From Thiomicrospira pelophila DSM 1534 (GTDB lineage Bacteria > Pseudomonadota > Gammaproteobacteria > Thiomicrospirales > Thiomicrospiraceae): a DNA stretch of 64,000 bases. Location of the stretch: the NCBI RefSeq assembly GCF_000711195.1, contig NZ_JOMR01000001.1:930001-994000 (forward strand). Reading direction: 5' to 3'. The position numbers and the translations under genes were made by a program. Shown one piece after another: positions 39,290 to 47,842 of the stretch (position 1 is its first letter; each line of letters starts with the position of its first letter). The notes under the pieces are model-generated. The model ran no database searches. It saw only the letters and a list, made by a program, of their open reading frames with translations, and was not told where the DNA came from.

Positions 39290-39565
39290 TTAATAAAACT
39301 GATAATGTTTCAGCACCGCTTGTTTGACCCGCCATTGACAACTTAAGCCAGCCGGGAAAGTTACCAAATCACCCGCTTTAATCAATACAGGCTCACCTTG
39401 TTCAGGTGTGACCAAAACCTCACCTTGAAGCAGATAGCAAACTTCAGAGCTGTCATAATACCAATCAAACTCTGAAGGTTCTTTTTGCCAAGTTGGCCAG
39501 TGACGAACGCCTAGTTTATCAAGCTCAGTTTGAGCGGGGTTCGATTGAATAATAATGGGTAACAT
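39290..39565 (-). CDS. small cupin-domain protein
   Basis: A 91-residue single-domain cupin of the DUF861 style. Typical strands are YYDSSEVCYLLQGEVLVTPEQGEPVLIKAGDLVTFPAGL; the Glu-rich motif 1 lacks the two-His metal pattern, so catalysis is not certain. No neighbour relation; convergent with the thioredoxin-fold gene and divergent from the CBS gene. Function unknown. Confidence 0.75.
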   Translation of the reverse strand: MLPIIIQSNPAQTELDKLGVRHWPTWQKEPSEFDWYYDSSEVCYLLQGEVLVTPEQGEPVLIKAGDLVTFPAGLSCQWRVKQAVLKHYQFY

Positions 39566-39645
39566 GATTGTTTCCTTGGGTTTTACGCTGATTGGCCGTT
39601 ATTCTAGCAAAGACTTATTAAAACTGATTAATAAAGGCGGGCATT

Positions 39646-40296
39646 ATGTTTGTGGTTTACAGTCCAGAAGGGCGCAATTTTATTGGCGCAGAGCCAACCA
39701 ATAAGGCCACTAAGATTAATGCGGTTACGCCAGTTGAGTTTGATGAGACCATGATGGAATTAGATAAGGATTACCTTACCGAAGCTCAACGTGGTCAACA
39801 CAATCAGCGTCATAAGCGTGCCAATTATGCATTAGGTCAATACCAAAAACAGCTTGAAACCATGACTGACCGACATGTTGTAGTGACTGTGTCCGAGATT
39901 ATGTCGAGCCCTGTTATCAGTTTACCGCCAACGGCTACCTTAACCGAGGCTTGGGATATCATGCAAGAGCGTCGGATTCAACATATTCCGGTATTGGATG
40001 GGCAAAAGTTAGTTGGAATTTGTTCTTCGCAAGAATTGTTGCGCCATGTGATCGTGAATCAATCTAATCAAATTCAAACACCAGCTGATCGTGCAATTAT
40101 GGATATAGCCAATCCAGAAGTGGTGACCACTTTGGCGAATGTCGACGTACGTCGCGTGGCGTTTATAATGAGTCAATATCGGATTGGGTCTTTGCCCGTC
40201 ATGTCGGAAACTGGACACCAGATAATTGGTATGATTACGCGTTCGGATTTAATCAAGCGGCTGGCTAAACTTCCGCCGCTTGAAATCTATGCTTAA
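39646..40296 (+). CDS. CBS-domain protein
   Basis: Protein of 216 residues, apparently cytosolic. A 75-residue N-terminal region of unknown fold is followed by a pair of CBS domains (about 80-210): VSEIMSSPVISLPPTATLTEAWDIMQERRIQHIPVLD and IMDIANPEVVTTLANVDVRRVAFIMSQYRIGSLPVMSE. CBS pairs bind adenosine nucleotides and regulate partners; the partner is not evident. Convergent with the thioredoxin gene only 16 bp away. Confidence 0.82.
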   Translation: MFVVYSPEGRNFIGAEPTNKATKINAVTPVEFDETMMELDKDYLTEAQRGQHNQRHKRANYALGQYQKQLETMTDRHVVVTVSEIMSSPVISLPPTATLTEAWDIMQERRIQHIPVLDGQKLVGICSSQELLRHVIVNQSNQIQTPADRAIMDIANPEVVTTLANVDVRRVAFIMSQYRIGSLPVMSETGHQIIGMITRSDLIKRLAKLPPLEIYA

Positions 40297-40312
40297 GCAA
40301 GCGCAGGCTTAA

Positions 40313-40690
40313 TTATTCAGCGCTATCAGCTTGTTGCGATTTGGCCACGTCTTCATGAACCTTCTGCATATCTAGACCGCGCAATTGTGCAATCGCTTCT
40401 TCCAAGTTGCTACCCGGAATGGCACCTGGGTTGGCATACACCACGACTTTTTCGCGCATTAAAGCAATGGTGGGAATGGAGCGAACCTGAAACATACCGG
40501 CTAACTCTTGCTCTTCTTCCACATTGACTTTGGCAAACACAATGTCCGGGTGTTTTTCAGATATTTCTTCAAAAACCGGACCAAATTGTTTGCACGGACC
40601 ACACCATTCTGCCCAAAAGTCTAAAATAACCATGTCGTTATTATTAATGGTTTCGTCAAATTGAGCTAAGGTTAGATTGATTACGGCCAT
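40313..40690 (-). CDS. thioredoxin
   Basis: Cytosolic protein disulfide reductase of 125 residues. Canonical WAEWCGPCKQFGPVFEEIS and cis-Pro loop VRSIPTIALM are present, so this is the most thioredoxin-like of the four thioredoxin-fold proteins in the window. The C-terminal tail (HEDVAKSQQADSAE) is longer than in classical 108-residue TrxA. It follows fumC on the same strand with a 39-bp gap. Confidence 0.88.
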   Translation of the reverse strand: MAVINLTLAQFDETINNNDMVILDFWAEWCGPCKQFGPVFEEISEKHPDIVFAKVNVEEEQELAGMFQVRSIPTIALMREKVVVYANPGAIPGSNLEEAIAQLRGLDMQKVHEDVAKSQQADSAE

Positions 40691-40729
40691 GAGGTTTCCT
40701 TTCTTTCGTTTTATAAATAGAGTTCGGTT

Positions 40730-42115
40730 TTATACCGAAGGTGTGCCACCGTGCGTAAGCTTAGCCGGATCGAGATAACCTAATAAGGTGGTTTCGTCCA
40801 AATCGGTCATTTCCAAAGCGACCTCAAGCACAGGGCGAGCGCTGCGGTAAGCTTCTTTAGCAATAGCGGCCCCTTTTTCATAGCCTACCACAGTATTTAA
40901 AGCGGTGACCAGGATTGGATTAACGTCTAGGGCTTTTTTAAGCTGAGTTTGATTAACCTCAAACCCAGCGATGGCTTGATCAGCTAATTGTCTGGCCGCA
41001 TTGCTGGCCAGATTTAGACTGTTTAGCAGGTTGTCTGCAATCATGGGCAACATCACGTTGAGTTGAAAGTTGCCAGACTGTGCTCCCACTGTGATTGCCA
41101 TATGATTGCCAGTGATTTGAGCGGCTACCATCGCCACCGCTTCAGGAATAACGGGATTCACTTTGCCCGGCATAATCGAACTGCCCGGCTGTAAAGCGGG
41201 TAGTCGAATTTCGCCTAAACCGGCTAACGGACCAGAGTTCATCCAGCGTAAATCGTTGGCGATTTTCATTAAGCTGGCCGCTAGTACATTGAGTTGACCA
41301 CTTAGCTCAAGCGCGGTGTCTTGTGAGCTAAGACCGATGAACAGGTTCGGCATGGGTGTAAATTTTTGCTGGGTTAGAAGTGATAGCTTGTCGCAAAAGC
41401 GTGCTGAAAACTCAGGATGGGCATTAATGCCGGTTCCTACCGCCGTGCCACCTTGAGGTAGCATTAATAAACGTGCTTTTGTGCTTTCAAGGCGAGCAAT
41501 ATTATCGGATATTTGCGCACGCCAAGCCGATAACTCCTGGCTGAAACGGATTGGCATCGCATCCATTAAATGGGTGCGTCCCGTTTTTACCACGTCATCA
41601 AGTTCAGTTTCACGCGCTTTAATGGTATCCGCTAAATGTTTTAAGCTTGGAATCAATTGTTTTTCTAATACCAAAGCCGCGCTTACGTGGATACTACTTG
41701 GAATCACATCGTTTGAGCTTTGACTCATATTGACATCATCGTTCGGGTGAATCTGAACCTGAGTAAGCTGACTGGCTAAATTCGCAATCACTTCGTTCAT
41801 ATTCATATTGGTGCTGGTGCCCGACCCAGTCTGAAATACATCGACTGGGAACTGATGGTCATGCTGGCCGTTTAGGATCTGTTTGACGGCTTGATCAATC
41901 GCATCAACCTTGGTTTTATCAATTTGGTTTAAATCCAAATTGGCTTGCGCACAGGCCAGTTTAACGTAGGCGAGGGCGTGAATAAAAGCTGGCGTGAGTC
42001 CGCGCCCGCTAATCGGAAAGTTATTGATTGCGCGCTGGGTTTGTGCGCCATAAAGCGCGTTGGCCGGAACCTCAAGGGTTCCCATGCTATCTTGTTCTAT
42101 ACGAGTTTTTGACAT
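40730..42115 (-). CDS. fumC: class II fumarate hydratase
   Basis: Converts fumarate to malate in the TCA cycle; homotetramer, oxygen-stable, no Fe-S cluster. 461 residues, as usual. The superfamily signature GSSIMPGKVNPV lies near residue 315, with QTGSGTSTNMNMNEVIAN, SSNDVIPSSIHV and HLMDAMPI around the active site. Ends on the trxA side. Its leader region contains a perfect dyad (42151-42177). Confidence 0.96.
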   Translation of the reverse strand: MSKTRIEQDSMGTLEVPANALYGAQTQRAINNFPISGRGLTPAFIHALAYVKLACAQANLDLNQIDKTKVDAIDQAVKQILNGQHDHQFPVDVFQTGSGTSTNMNMNEVIANLASQLTQVQIHPNDDVNMSQSSNDVIPSSIHVSAALVLEKQLIPSLKHLADTIKARETELDDVVKTGRTHLMDAMPIRFSQELSAWRAQISDNIARLESTKARLLMLPQGGTAVGTGINAHPEFSARFCDKLSLLTQQKFTPMPNLFIGLSSQDTALELSGQLNVLAASLMKIANDLRWMNSGPLAGLGEIRLPALQPGSSIMPGKVNPVIPEAVAMVAAQITGNHMAITVGAQSGNFQLNVMLPMIADNLLNSLNLASNAARQLADQAIAGFEVNQTQLKKALDVNPILVTALNTVVGYEKGAAIAKEAYRSARPVLEVALEMTDLDETTLLGYLDPAKLTHGGTPSV

Positions 42116-42150
42116 GGTTAAAGACGGTCTTTTAAATTAATAAAGTTAAA

Positions 42151-42177
42151 GCGGGATCAAACTTTAGTTGATCCCGT
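42151..42177. promoter_or_regulatory. dyad between fumC and the hybrid kinase
   Basis: Inverted repeat CGGGATCAA and TTGATCCCG (42152-42160 with 42168-42176) around a 7-bp centre, in the 128-bp region between two divergent genes. Could be an operator or an mRNA-leader hairpin of fumC; no binding protein is suggested by the sequence. Confidence 0.6.
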
Positions 42178-42243
42178 CCTAGGGGATTTAAATTATTGGT
42201 ATCATTTTACGCATCTTTCATTCAAAAACCCATAGGTTGAATC

Positions 42244-43767
42244 GTGAAGCGCAAAAAACTGTTAAAAAAACGGGCGAAACAAACCAAACAAAACCAAGTG
42301 TTAGCCAAGCAGCTTGCCGACTCACAAGCCTTAAATCAGTTTTACGCGATTTGGACACATGAACTGCGTTCACCTTTAAGTGTGGTTGAATCTACGCTGG
42401 CTCAATTAAAAGCACAGAACAAAGATGTCATCGACAACCAGGCCTGGTGGTTGTTAGACGCGGCTGTTCAGCACATGTCGATGTCGGTGAATGATCTATT
42501 AGGGTTGGCACAAGTGTCGCATCAGCGTTTAACAGTTCAAACTCAGCCTTTTGATTTACAAACGATTCTGCGCGAACTAGAAGCCATGTCTGGGAAATTG
42601 ATAGGGGATAAACCAATTCAATTGGTGTTTAACATCCCCGTTTCTTCGGTTTGGTTAAAGGGGGACGCGTTTCGTTTGAAGCAAGTTTTGCTTAACTTGC
42701 TTGCCAATGCAATTAAGTATACCCAGCAAGGTCGTGTTTCTTTGAACTGGCAACTTGACGATGAGGGGGCTGAGTTTCGAGTAGAAGATACCGGTCCAGG
42801 TTTGTCAGTATCGGAAATCAATACCTTGTTTCAACCCTTTAGTCAGTTGGTGCAAGTCCAAACGGGTGAAGCGGTCGGTTCAGGTTTGGGATTGTTTATT
42901 GTCCAGTCGTTGGTCACGGCGATGAAGGGGCAAATTCGAGTTGAATCGGAGGTTGGACAGGGTGCGCGATTTATGGTTCGTTTGCCTTTTTTATCGGTTG
43001 CTACTGATTTGTCAGATAACCCTAGTCCGGCCCGCATCGCTTCACAAAACGATGAAAAAAACTCTTTCCCACTTCGCGTGCTATTGGCCGATGATTCAGA
43101 ACTGAGTCGAAGCCTATTAATAAATCAATTAAACCAACCTGATATCGAATGGGTGGAAGCGGAAGATGGTGAACAAGCGTTAGAGTGTTTGCAAACTCAG
43201 TCATTTGATTATGTGATTTTAGATAGATTTATGCCTAAGTTAGATGGCGAACAATTGTGTCAAAAGATTAGGCAGTTACAAATGACCGGACAGCAAGTCA
43301 ATTTAAAGGGTGTGTTGTTAATTAGCGCTGAACCCGCCTTGGCGGACCAGCTAAATCCTTGTTTTGATTGTTGTTTAATTAAGCCAGTTGATTCTTTGCA
43401 ATTAATGAAACTATTCGGATTATCTAACTTTTCTAAACCAAATAATCCAAAAAAAGATAGTTGTAAAAATTTTATACATGATAAAATACCTAGCGATTTA
43501 ACCGAAATGCTTCCGAAATTTATTAAGGAAGTTGATTACCTACTGGGTGAAGTAGAGCAGTGCATACAAGCATCTAAGTATGAACCTTGCCAGGACTTGA
43601 TACATCGGTTGAAAGGCAGTTTTATGCTGTTTCAACAAAATGCTTGGCTGGCTGATATAGAGGTGTTGGAAACGGCGATTCAATTAAAATCGGCACAAGA
43701 CGCTTTAGAAAGGTTACAAAAAATTCGTTCGCACGTCCTTGAGTTACAGGCTACTTGCGAACATTAA
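42244..43767 (+). CDS. soluble hybrid histidine kinase with receiver and Hpt domains
   Basis: A 507-residue cytosolic signalling protein without membrane segments or a recognised sensor. HisKA with phospho-acceptor His 39 in FYAIWTHELRSPLS, HATPase domain (N-box NLLANAIKYT, G1 EDTGPGL, G2 GSGLGLFI), receiver (LLADDSELSRSLL, acceptor Asp 327 in YVILDRFMPKLDG, Lys in CLIKPVD) and Hpt with His 454 in DLIHRLKGSFMLF. All phosphorelay residues are present, so an internal H-D-H relay to the next gene's regulator is likely. GTG start assumed. Palindrome copy at 42437 encodes NQAWWLL. Confidence 0.88.
   Translation: MKRKKLLKKRAKQTKQNQVLAKQLADSQALNQFYAIWTHELRSPLSVVESTLAQLKAQNKDVIDNQAWWLLDAAVQHMSMSVNDLLGLAQVSHQRLTVQTQPFDLQTILRELEAMSGKLIGDKPIQLVFNIPVSSVWLKGDAFRLKQVLLNLLANAIKYTQQGRVSLNWQLDDEGAEFRVEDTGPGLSVSEINTLFQPFSQLVQVQTGEAVGSGLGLFIVQSLVTAMKGQIRVESEVGQGARFMVRLPFLSVATDLSDNPSPARIASQNDEKNSFPLRVLLADDSELSRSLLINQLNQPDIEWVEAEDGEQALECLQTQSFDYVILDRFMPKLDGEQLCQKIRQLQMTGQQVNLKGVLLISAEPALADQLNPCFDCCLIKPVDSLQLMKLFGLSNFSKPNNPKKDSCKNFIHDKIPSDLTEMLPKFIKEVDYLLGEVEQCIQASKYEPCQDLIHRLKGSFMLFQQNAWLADIEVLETAIQLKSAQDALERLQKIRSHVLELQATCEH
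42437..42448. repeat. perfect ACCAGGCCTGGT copy 10 (hybrid kinase)
   Basis: Read as DNQAWW between the HisKA helices. Confidence 0.95.
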
Positions 43768-43791
43768 GTATATTATTAGGGGTGTTTTATC

Positions 43792-44463
43792 ATGGCTAAA
43801 AAAATCAATTTATTACTAGCGGAAGATCACGATTTAGTTCGTGCGGCCTTAAAGTCACTGATTGAATCCGATGACGGTTTTAAAGTCGTGGCTGAAGCAG
43901 AAGATGGTATTACCTGTTTAGAGCAGGTGCGTGCAAAGTCACCGGATATCGTAGTGTTAGATTTGGCAATGCCAAAACTGAATGGCTTAAACACCATTTC
44001 GCAGCTGAAGCGTCGCCATCAAGACACTAAAATAGTGGTACTAACCGCGGCTGAAACGCCAAGTGTTTGGCAAGAAGCTTTGGAATTAGGTATTCATGGT
44101 ATTGCCACTAAATCAGTTAGTAAAAAAGAACTGTTGGATGGTTTACGTAAGGTAATGGATGGTGAACGTTTTGTTCATACTAAAATTCAACCAAGTGTAG
44201 CGAATTTCTTAGACGATGATATGTCGATGAAGAAAAAACGCGGCATGCGTAAGCTTTCAGTTCGCGAGAAACAGGTTACTAAGCTGATTGCGGAAGGTTA
44301 CAAGACTAAAGATATCGCGGAAATGTTAGAAATCAGTGATCGTACTGTATCTAAGCATCGTGAAAACTTAATGACAAAGTTAGGTGCAACGTCACCGGCT
44401 GAAATTACGCATTATGCTAACGATACTGGTTTAACCAAGGTTAAATTGCTTGAGATTGAGTAA
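43792..44463 (+). CDS. LuxR/NarL-type response regulator
   Basis: A 223-residue regulator: receiver domain with LLAEDHDLVRAAL, phospho-Asp in DIVVLDLAMPKLNG, and Lys in TKSVSKKE, then a LuxR-type helix-turn-helix (LSVREKQVTKLIAEGYKTKDIAEMLEISDRTVSKHRENLMTKL). Starts 24 bp after the hybrid kinase and is closed by a terminator, so the two form a two-gene unit and probably a phosphorelay pair. Target genes cannot be deduced. Confidence 0.92.
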   Translation: MAKKINLLLAEDHDLVRAALKSLIESDDGFKVVAEAEDGITCLEQVRAKSPDIVVLDLAMPKLNGLNTISQLKRRHQDTKIVVLTAAETPSVWQEALELGIHGIATKSVSKKELLDGLRKVMDGERFVHTKIQPSVANFLDDDMSMKKKRGMRKLSVREKQVTKLIAEGYKTKDIAEMLEISDRTVSKHRENLMTKLGATSPAEITHYANDTGLTKVKLLEIE

Positions 44464-44495
44464 TTAAATTATGCTTGGTTTCACCAAGCTTCAAT

Positions 44496-44528
44496 AAAAA
44501 AGCCGCGATATTTATTCGCGGCTTTTTT
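44496..44528. terminator. bidirectional terminator between response regulator and DsrE-like gene
   Basis: Thirteen-bp stem AAAAAAGCCGCGA/TCGCGGCTTTTTT (44496-44508 with 44516-44528). A-run and T-run on the two sides allow function on both convergent transcripts. Confidence 0.93.
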
Positions 44529-44552
44529 GTATCTAATCTCAATAGAGCTAAC

Positions 44553-45035
44553 TTATTGGATTTTTAGGTAGGCATAACCTTCGCTTTGTAAAATCGCGAT
44601 GTCATATACACCTGATTCTACCAACTCTATGCCTTCATATAGTTTGTCTTCTGATAAACCCACTTCGGCGCGAGTCGTGTCACATAACTTAACTTTAACG
44701 CCACGTGAGTTCATCAAAGCATCCAAGCGGCCCTTAAGCTCATCACGACGTTCTAATAAATCTTTATCGTGCTCATAGGCCGTGCCTTTTAATGCATCGT
44801 CGGTTGTGAAACGAAGGCCGTGACCAACAAATACCAAATGCACATCCGCATTCATCAACTGGTTTTCATAAGCCGTCATAATGTTATTAATTGAAGTAAG
44901 CGTGGCTGAATAACGTGTGACATCATTAAAATCGACATGATAGACCACTTTTGCGCCATCATCCGCGGCTTGAACAGGCAGTGCAAATAGGGCAAACATT
45001 AAAGCAACTAGGCTGAAAATATTAAGTTTTTTCAT
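44553..45035 (-). CDS. exported DsrE/F-like protein
   Basis: A 160-residue protein with a signal peptide (MKKLNIFSLVALMFALFALPVQA). The mature part has a DsrE/DsrF-like alpha/beta fold (KVVYHVDFNDVTRYSATLTSINNIMTAY, VHLVFVGHGLRFTT, GVYDIAILQSEGYAYLKI). A single Cys sits in KVKLCDTT, near the place of the active Cys in this superfamily. Members of this group act in sulfur transfer in the cytosol; an exported form implies another role, possibly sulfur or thiol handling in the periplasm, which is inference. Follows the GGDEF gene by 29 bp. Confidence 0.78.
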   Translation of the reverse strand: MKKLNIFSLVALMFALFALPVQAADDGAKVVYHVDFNDVTRYSATLTSINNIMTAYENQLMNADVHLVFVGHGLRFTTDDALKGTAYEHDKDLLERRDELKGRLDALMNSRGVKVKLCDTTRAEVGLSEDKLYEGIELVESGVYDIAILQSEGYAYLKIQ

Positions 45036-45064
45036 GTTGTATCCTTTGATCTTAAGATCTAATT

Positions 45065-45982
45065 TTAGATGATTTTTGTAATTTCACGACTGCTACGCAG
45101 TTCGCGAATCGCATCGTTTACTCGGTTAAATAAAGTGCGACTATCCTCGTCAGGTTGACGAAGCTCGGTCACACCGGCTTGGCTGGTTAAGCAGGTAACG
45201 GTATTTTCATCCAAACGGATTTTGTAGCCTGAAATTTTTTCTTGGGCCAGTTTGGCGATGCGAAACGCATCTACGGCTTTCACCTCCGGCAGCACAATCA
45301 TAAATTGGTCGCAGCTTAAACGACCAATATGCCCAAGCTTTCCGGCGGTTTGTTTGATTGCATGGGCGGCATTTAAAATCGCTTTATCACCCAGTTCATG
45401 GCCATAACCATCGGTAATATTCTTAAAACAGTCCAAGTCAATTTTTATCAAAGATAACGGCTGGCGGTTGAGTTGGGCGGTGTTAATCAATTCGTCTGCT
45501 AGATCCAAAAAGAAGTCACGGTTATAAAAGTTGGTTAGAGCGTCGTTTTTAGACAAATGCTCAATTTGCTCTTCCATGTGTTTACGTGCACTGATGTTGA
45601 TCGCCAGCCAAATGACCGCTGGTTGTCCGTACACATCCGTTTGTAATGGGTAAACGCGTGCTTCATACCATTGTCCACCTTGCGGTCCATTTGGATCAAT
45701 GCCTTGGACTTCGTCGTTTGCTAATTGGTACTCGATTTCTTGCAAACGTTGCGTTTTAATAGCTTTTTGTACCACATTTAAAAAGCGCATGGCCATTTTT
45801 TCAGGCAAGACTTCAGCGTAGGTTTTGCCGATTAACGTATGGCCGTCTGCGTAGAGCGAGCGTTCCTGTCCACCGATAATGTCTAAATAAGTACCATCTT
45901 CACCCATAATGAAAATCGGGTCAGGCATGGCATTAGCAATCGCTTCAATATGTGAGTGTAATGTTTGATCAGTTTGCGGCAT
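45065..45982 (-). CDS. PAS-GGDEF protein with degenerate GGDEF motif
   Basis: Protein of 305 residues: PAS domain (about 10-132; AIANAMPDPIFIMGEDGTYL) and a diguanylate-cyclase-type domain (about 145-305; NDALTNFYNRDFFLD, IDLDCFKNITDGYGHELGDK). The active-site loop reads SCDQF (residues 223-227) instead of GGDEF and the upstream inhibitory RxxD is absent. It should therefore not synthesise cyclic di-GMP, but may bind nucleotide as a sensor. Start at 45982 (GGAGC upstream) rather than a much longer frame overlapping ettA. Follows ettA on the same strand. Confidence 0.85.
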   Translation of the reverse strand: MPQTDQTLHSHIEAIANAMPDPIFIMGEDGTYLDIIGGQERSLYADGHTLIGKTYAEVLPEKMAMRFLNVVQKAIKTQRLQEIEYQLANDEVQGIDPNGPQGGQWYEARVYPLQTDVYGQPAVIWLAINISARKHMEEQIEHLSKNDALTNFYNRDFFLDLADELINTAQLNRQPLSLIKIDLDCFKNITDGYGHELGDKAILNAAHAIKQTAGKLGHIGRLSCDQFMIVLPEVKAVDAFRIAKLAQEKISGYKIRLDENTVTCLTSQAGVTELRQPDEDSRTLFNRVNDAIRELRSSREITKII

Positions 45983-46001
45983 TACTGGATGCTCCAATTC
46001 A

Positions 46002-47672
46002 TTAATTCTTGGTAATCGGCTTATATTTGATACGGTGCGGTTGTGCGGCGTCCGCGCCTTTACGGCGTTTGTAGTCGGCTTCGTAGTCTGAGAAGTTACC
46101 TTCAAACCATTCCACGTGTGAGTCACCTTCAAACGCGAGCATGTGGGTTGCAATACGATCAAGGAACCAACGGTCATGCGAGATAACGACCGCGCAGCCG
46201 GCAAATTCGAGCAGGGCATCTTCAAGTGCACGTAAGGTTTCAACATCCAAATCGTTAGTTGGTTCGTCAAGTAGCAATACGTTGCCACCTTTACGCAGGG
46301 TTTTGGCTAGATGAACGCGGTTGCGTTCGCCACCAGACAGTTCACCGATGCGTTTTTGTTGATCGCCACCTTTAAAGTTAAAGCGTGAACAATAAGCGCG
46401 TGAGTTAACTTCAAAATTACCCACCATAAAGACTTCGTCGCCACCAGAAATTTCTTCCCAGATGGTTTTGTTGTCATCCAGCGCATCGCGGCTTTGATCA
46501 ACATAAGAGAGTTGAACGGTTTCGCCAAACACGATATCGCCTGAGTCGGCTTTTTCTTGTCCGGTGAGCATTTTAAACAGGGTTGACTTACCCGCGCCGT
46601 TTGGCCCGATGATGCCCACAATGCCACCTTGTGGAAGCTTGAAGTTTAAATCGTCAATCAGTAAGCGGTCACCAAAGCCTTTGGAAATGTGGTTTACTTC
46701 AATAACTTTGTCACCTAAACGTTCGGCCACCGGAATAAAGATTTCATTGGTTTCGTTACGTTTTTGAGTTTCGATGCTACTAAGCTCATCAAATCGAGCC
46801 ATACGCGCTTTTGACTTGGCGTGGCGGCCTTTCGGATTGGAGCGAACCCATTCAAGTTCGTGCTTGATGGTGCGTAAGCGAGCGGCTTCTTGTTTGGATT
46901 CTTGTTCCAAGCGTTTTTCTTTTTGCTCTAGCCAAGAAGAATAGTTGCCTTCATAAGGAATGCCTTGGCCTCGATCCAGCTCCAGAATCCATTGAGCGGC
47001 ATTGTCGAGGAAATAACGATCGTGCGTGATGGCCACGACGGTGCCGGGGAATTCGAGTAGAAAACGTTCTAACCAAGCAATGGATTCGGCATCCAAATGG
47101 TTGGTCGGTTCGTCCAAAAGCAGCATGTCAGGCTTGGATAGTAATAAACGGCACAAGGCTACACGACGACGTTCACCGCCGGATAGTTTCGTAACATCCG
47201 CATCCCAAGCCGGTAAACGCAATGCATCCGCCGCAATTTCCAGCGTTCGATCTAAGTTGTGACCATCCATTGCCTGGATAATGTCTTCAATTTCAGCTTG
47301 TTTTTGAGCGAGCTTGTCAAAGTCGGCATCAGGTTCGGCATAAGCGGCATAAATTTCGTCTAATTTAGCCATCGCCTCTTTGACTTCAGCAACGGCTTCT
47401 TCAACATTGCCACGCACATCTTTAGCTGGATCAAGTTGTGGCTCTTGAGATAGATAACCGATTTTAATGCCTGGCTGGGGGCGTGCTTCGCCGATAATAT
47501 CCGTGTCCAATCCAGCCATGATTTTCAATAAAGTAGATTTACCCGAACCGTTTAAACCCAAAACGCCAATTTTTGCGCCCGGGAAAAACGACAGTGAGAT
47601 GTCTTTTAAAATGTGTTTTGACGGTGGAACCACTTTTCCAACGCGGTTCATGGTGTAAACAAATTGTGCCAT
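46002..47672 (-). CDS. ettA: energy-dependent translational throttle protein EttA (ABC-F)
   Basis: Ribosome-associated ABC-F ATPase that gates the first elongation step in response to ADP/ATP. Two ABC cassettes: Walker [10 protein letters not shown] and GPNGAGKST, signature motifs [13 protein letters not shown] and [13 protein letters not shown], plus the ABC-F linker/arm ([24 protein letters not shown]). 556 residues from the ATG at 47672, which gives the EttA start [17 protein letters not shown]; another in-frame ATG is 18 bp upstream. The two genes downstream on the same strand are the GGDEF and DsrE-like genes. Confidence 0.95.
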   Translation of the reverse strand: MAQFVYTMNRVGKVVPPSKHILKDISLSFFPGAKIGVLGLNGSGKSTLLKIMAGLDTDIIGEARPQPGIKIGYLSQEPQLDPAKDVRGNVEEAVAEVKEAMAKLDEIYAAYAEPDADFDKLAQKQAEIEDIIQAMDGHNLDRTLEIAADALRLPAWDADVTKLSGGERRRVALCRLLLSKPDMLLLDEPTNHLDAESIAWLERFLLEFPGTVVAITHDRYFLDNAAQWILELDRGQGIPYEGNYSSWLEQKEKRLEQESKQEAARLRTIKHELEWVRSNPKGRHAKSKARMARFDELSSIETQKRNETNEIFIPVAERLGDKVIEVNHISKGFGDRLLIDDLNFKLPQGGIVGIIGPNGAGKSTLFKMLTGQEKADSGDIVFGETVQLSYVDQSRDALDDNKTIWEEISGGDEVFMVGNFEVNSRAYCSRFNFKGGDQQKRIGELSGGERNRVHLAKTLRKGGNVLLLDEPTNDLDVETLRALEDALLEFAGCAVVISHDRWFLDRIATHMLAFEGDSHVEWFEGNFSDYEADYKRRKGADAAQPHRIKYKPITKN

Positions 47673-47842
47673 AGGGGTTTCTGTGTCCATTCAATATCAA
47701 TAAAGTTGCTCAACACTTTACCGAAATTTGCAGCTTTTATAAAGATCTTCACCGTATTTAGCATGGTGATTTTTTTTGACAGCTGTTAAAATCATCCCTT
47801 ACCTAAAACTATCCCTATTTTTTACCGATTTGGAGTCCTTGC

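Noticed and set aside
45983-46288. N-terminal extension of the GGDEF protein to 407 residues
   Set aside because: The extension overlaps the conserved C-terminus of ettA in another frame and has low-complexity, non-homologous sequence; the ATG at 45982 starts right before the PAS domain.
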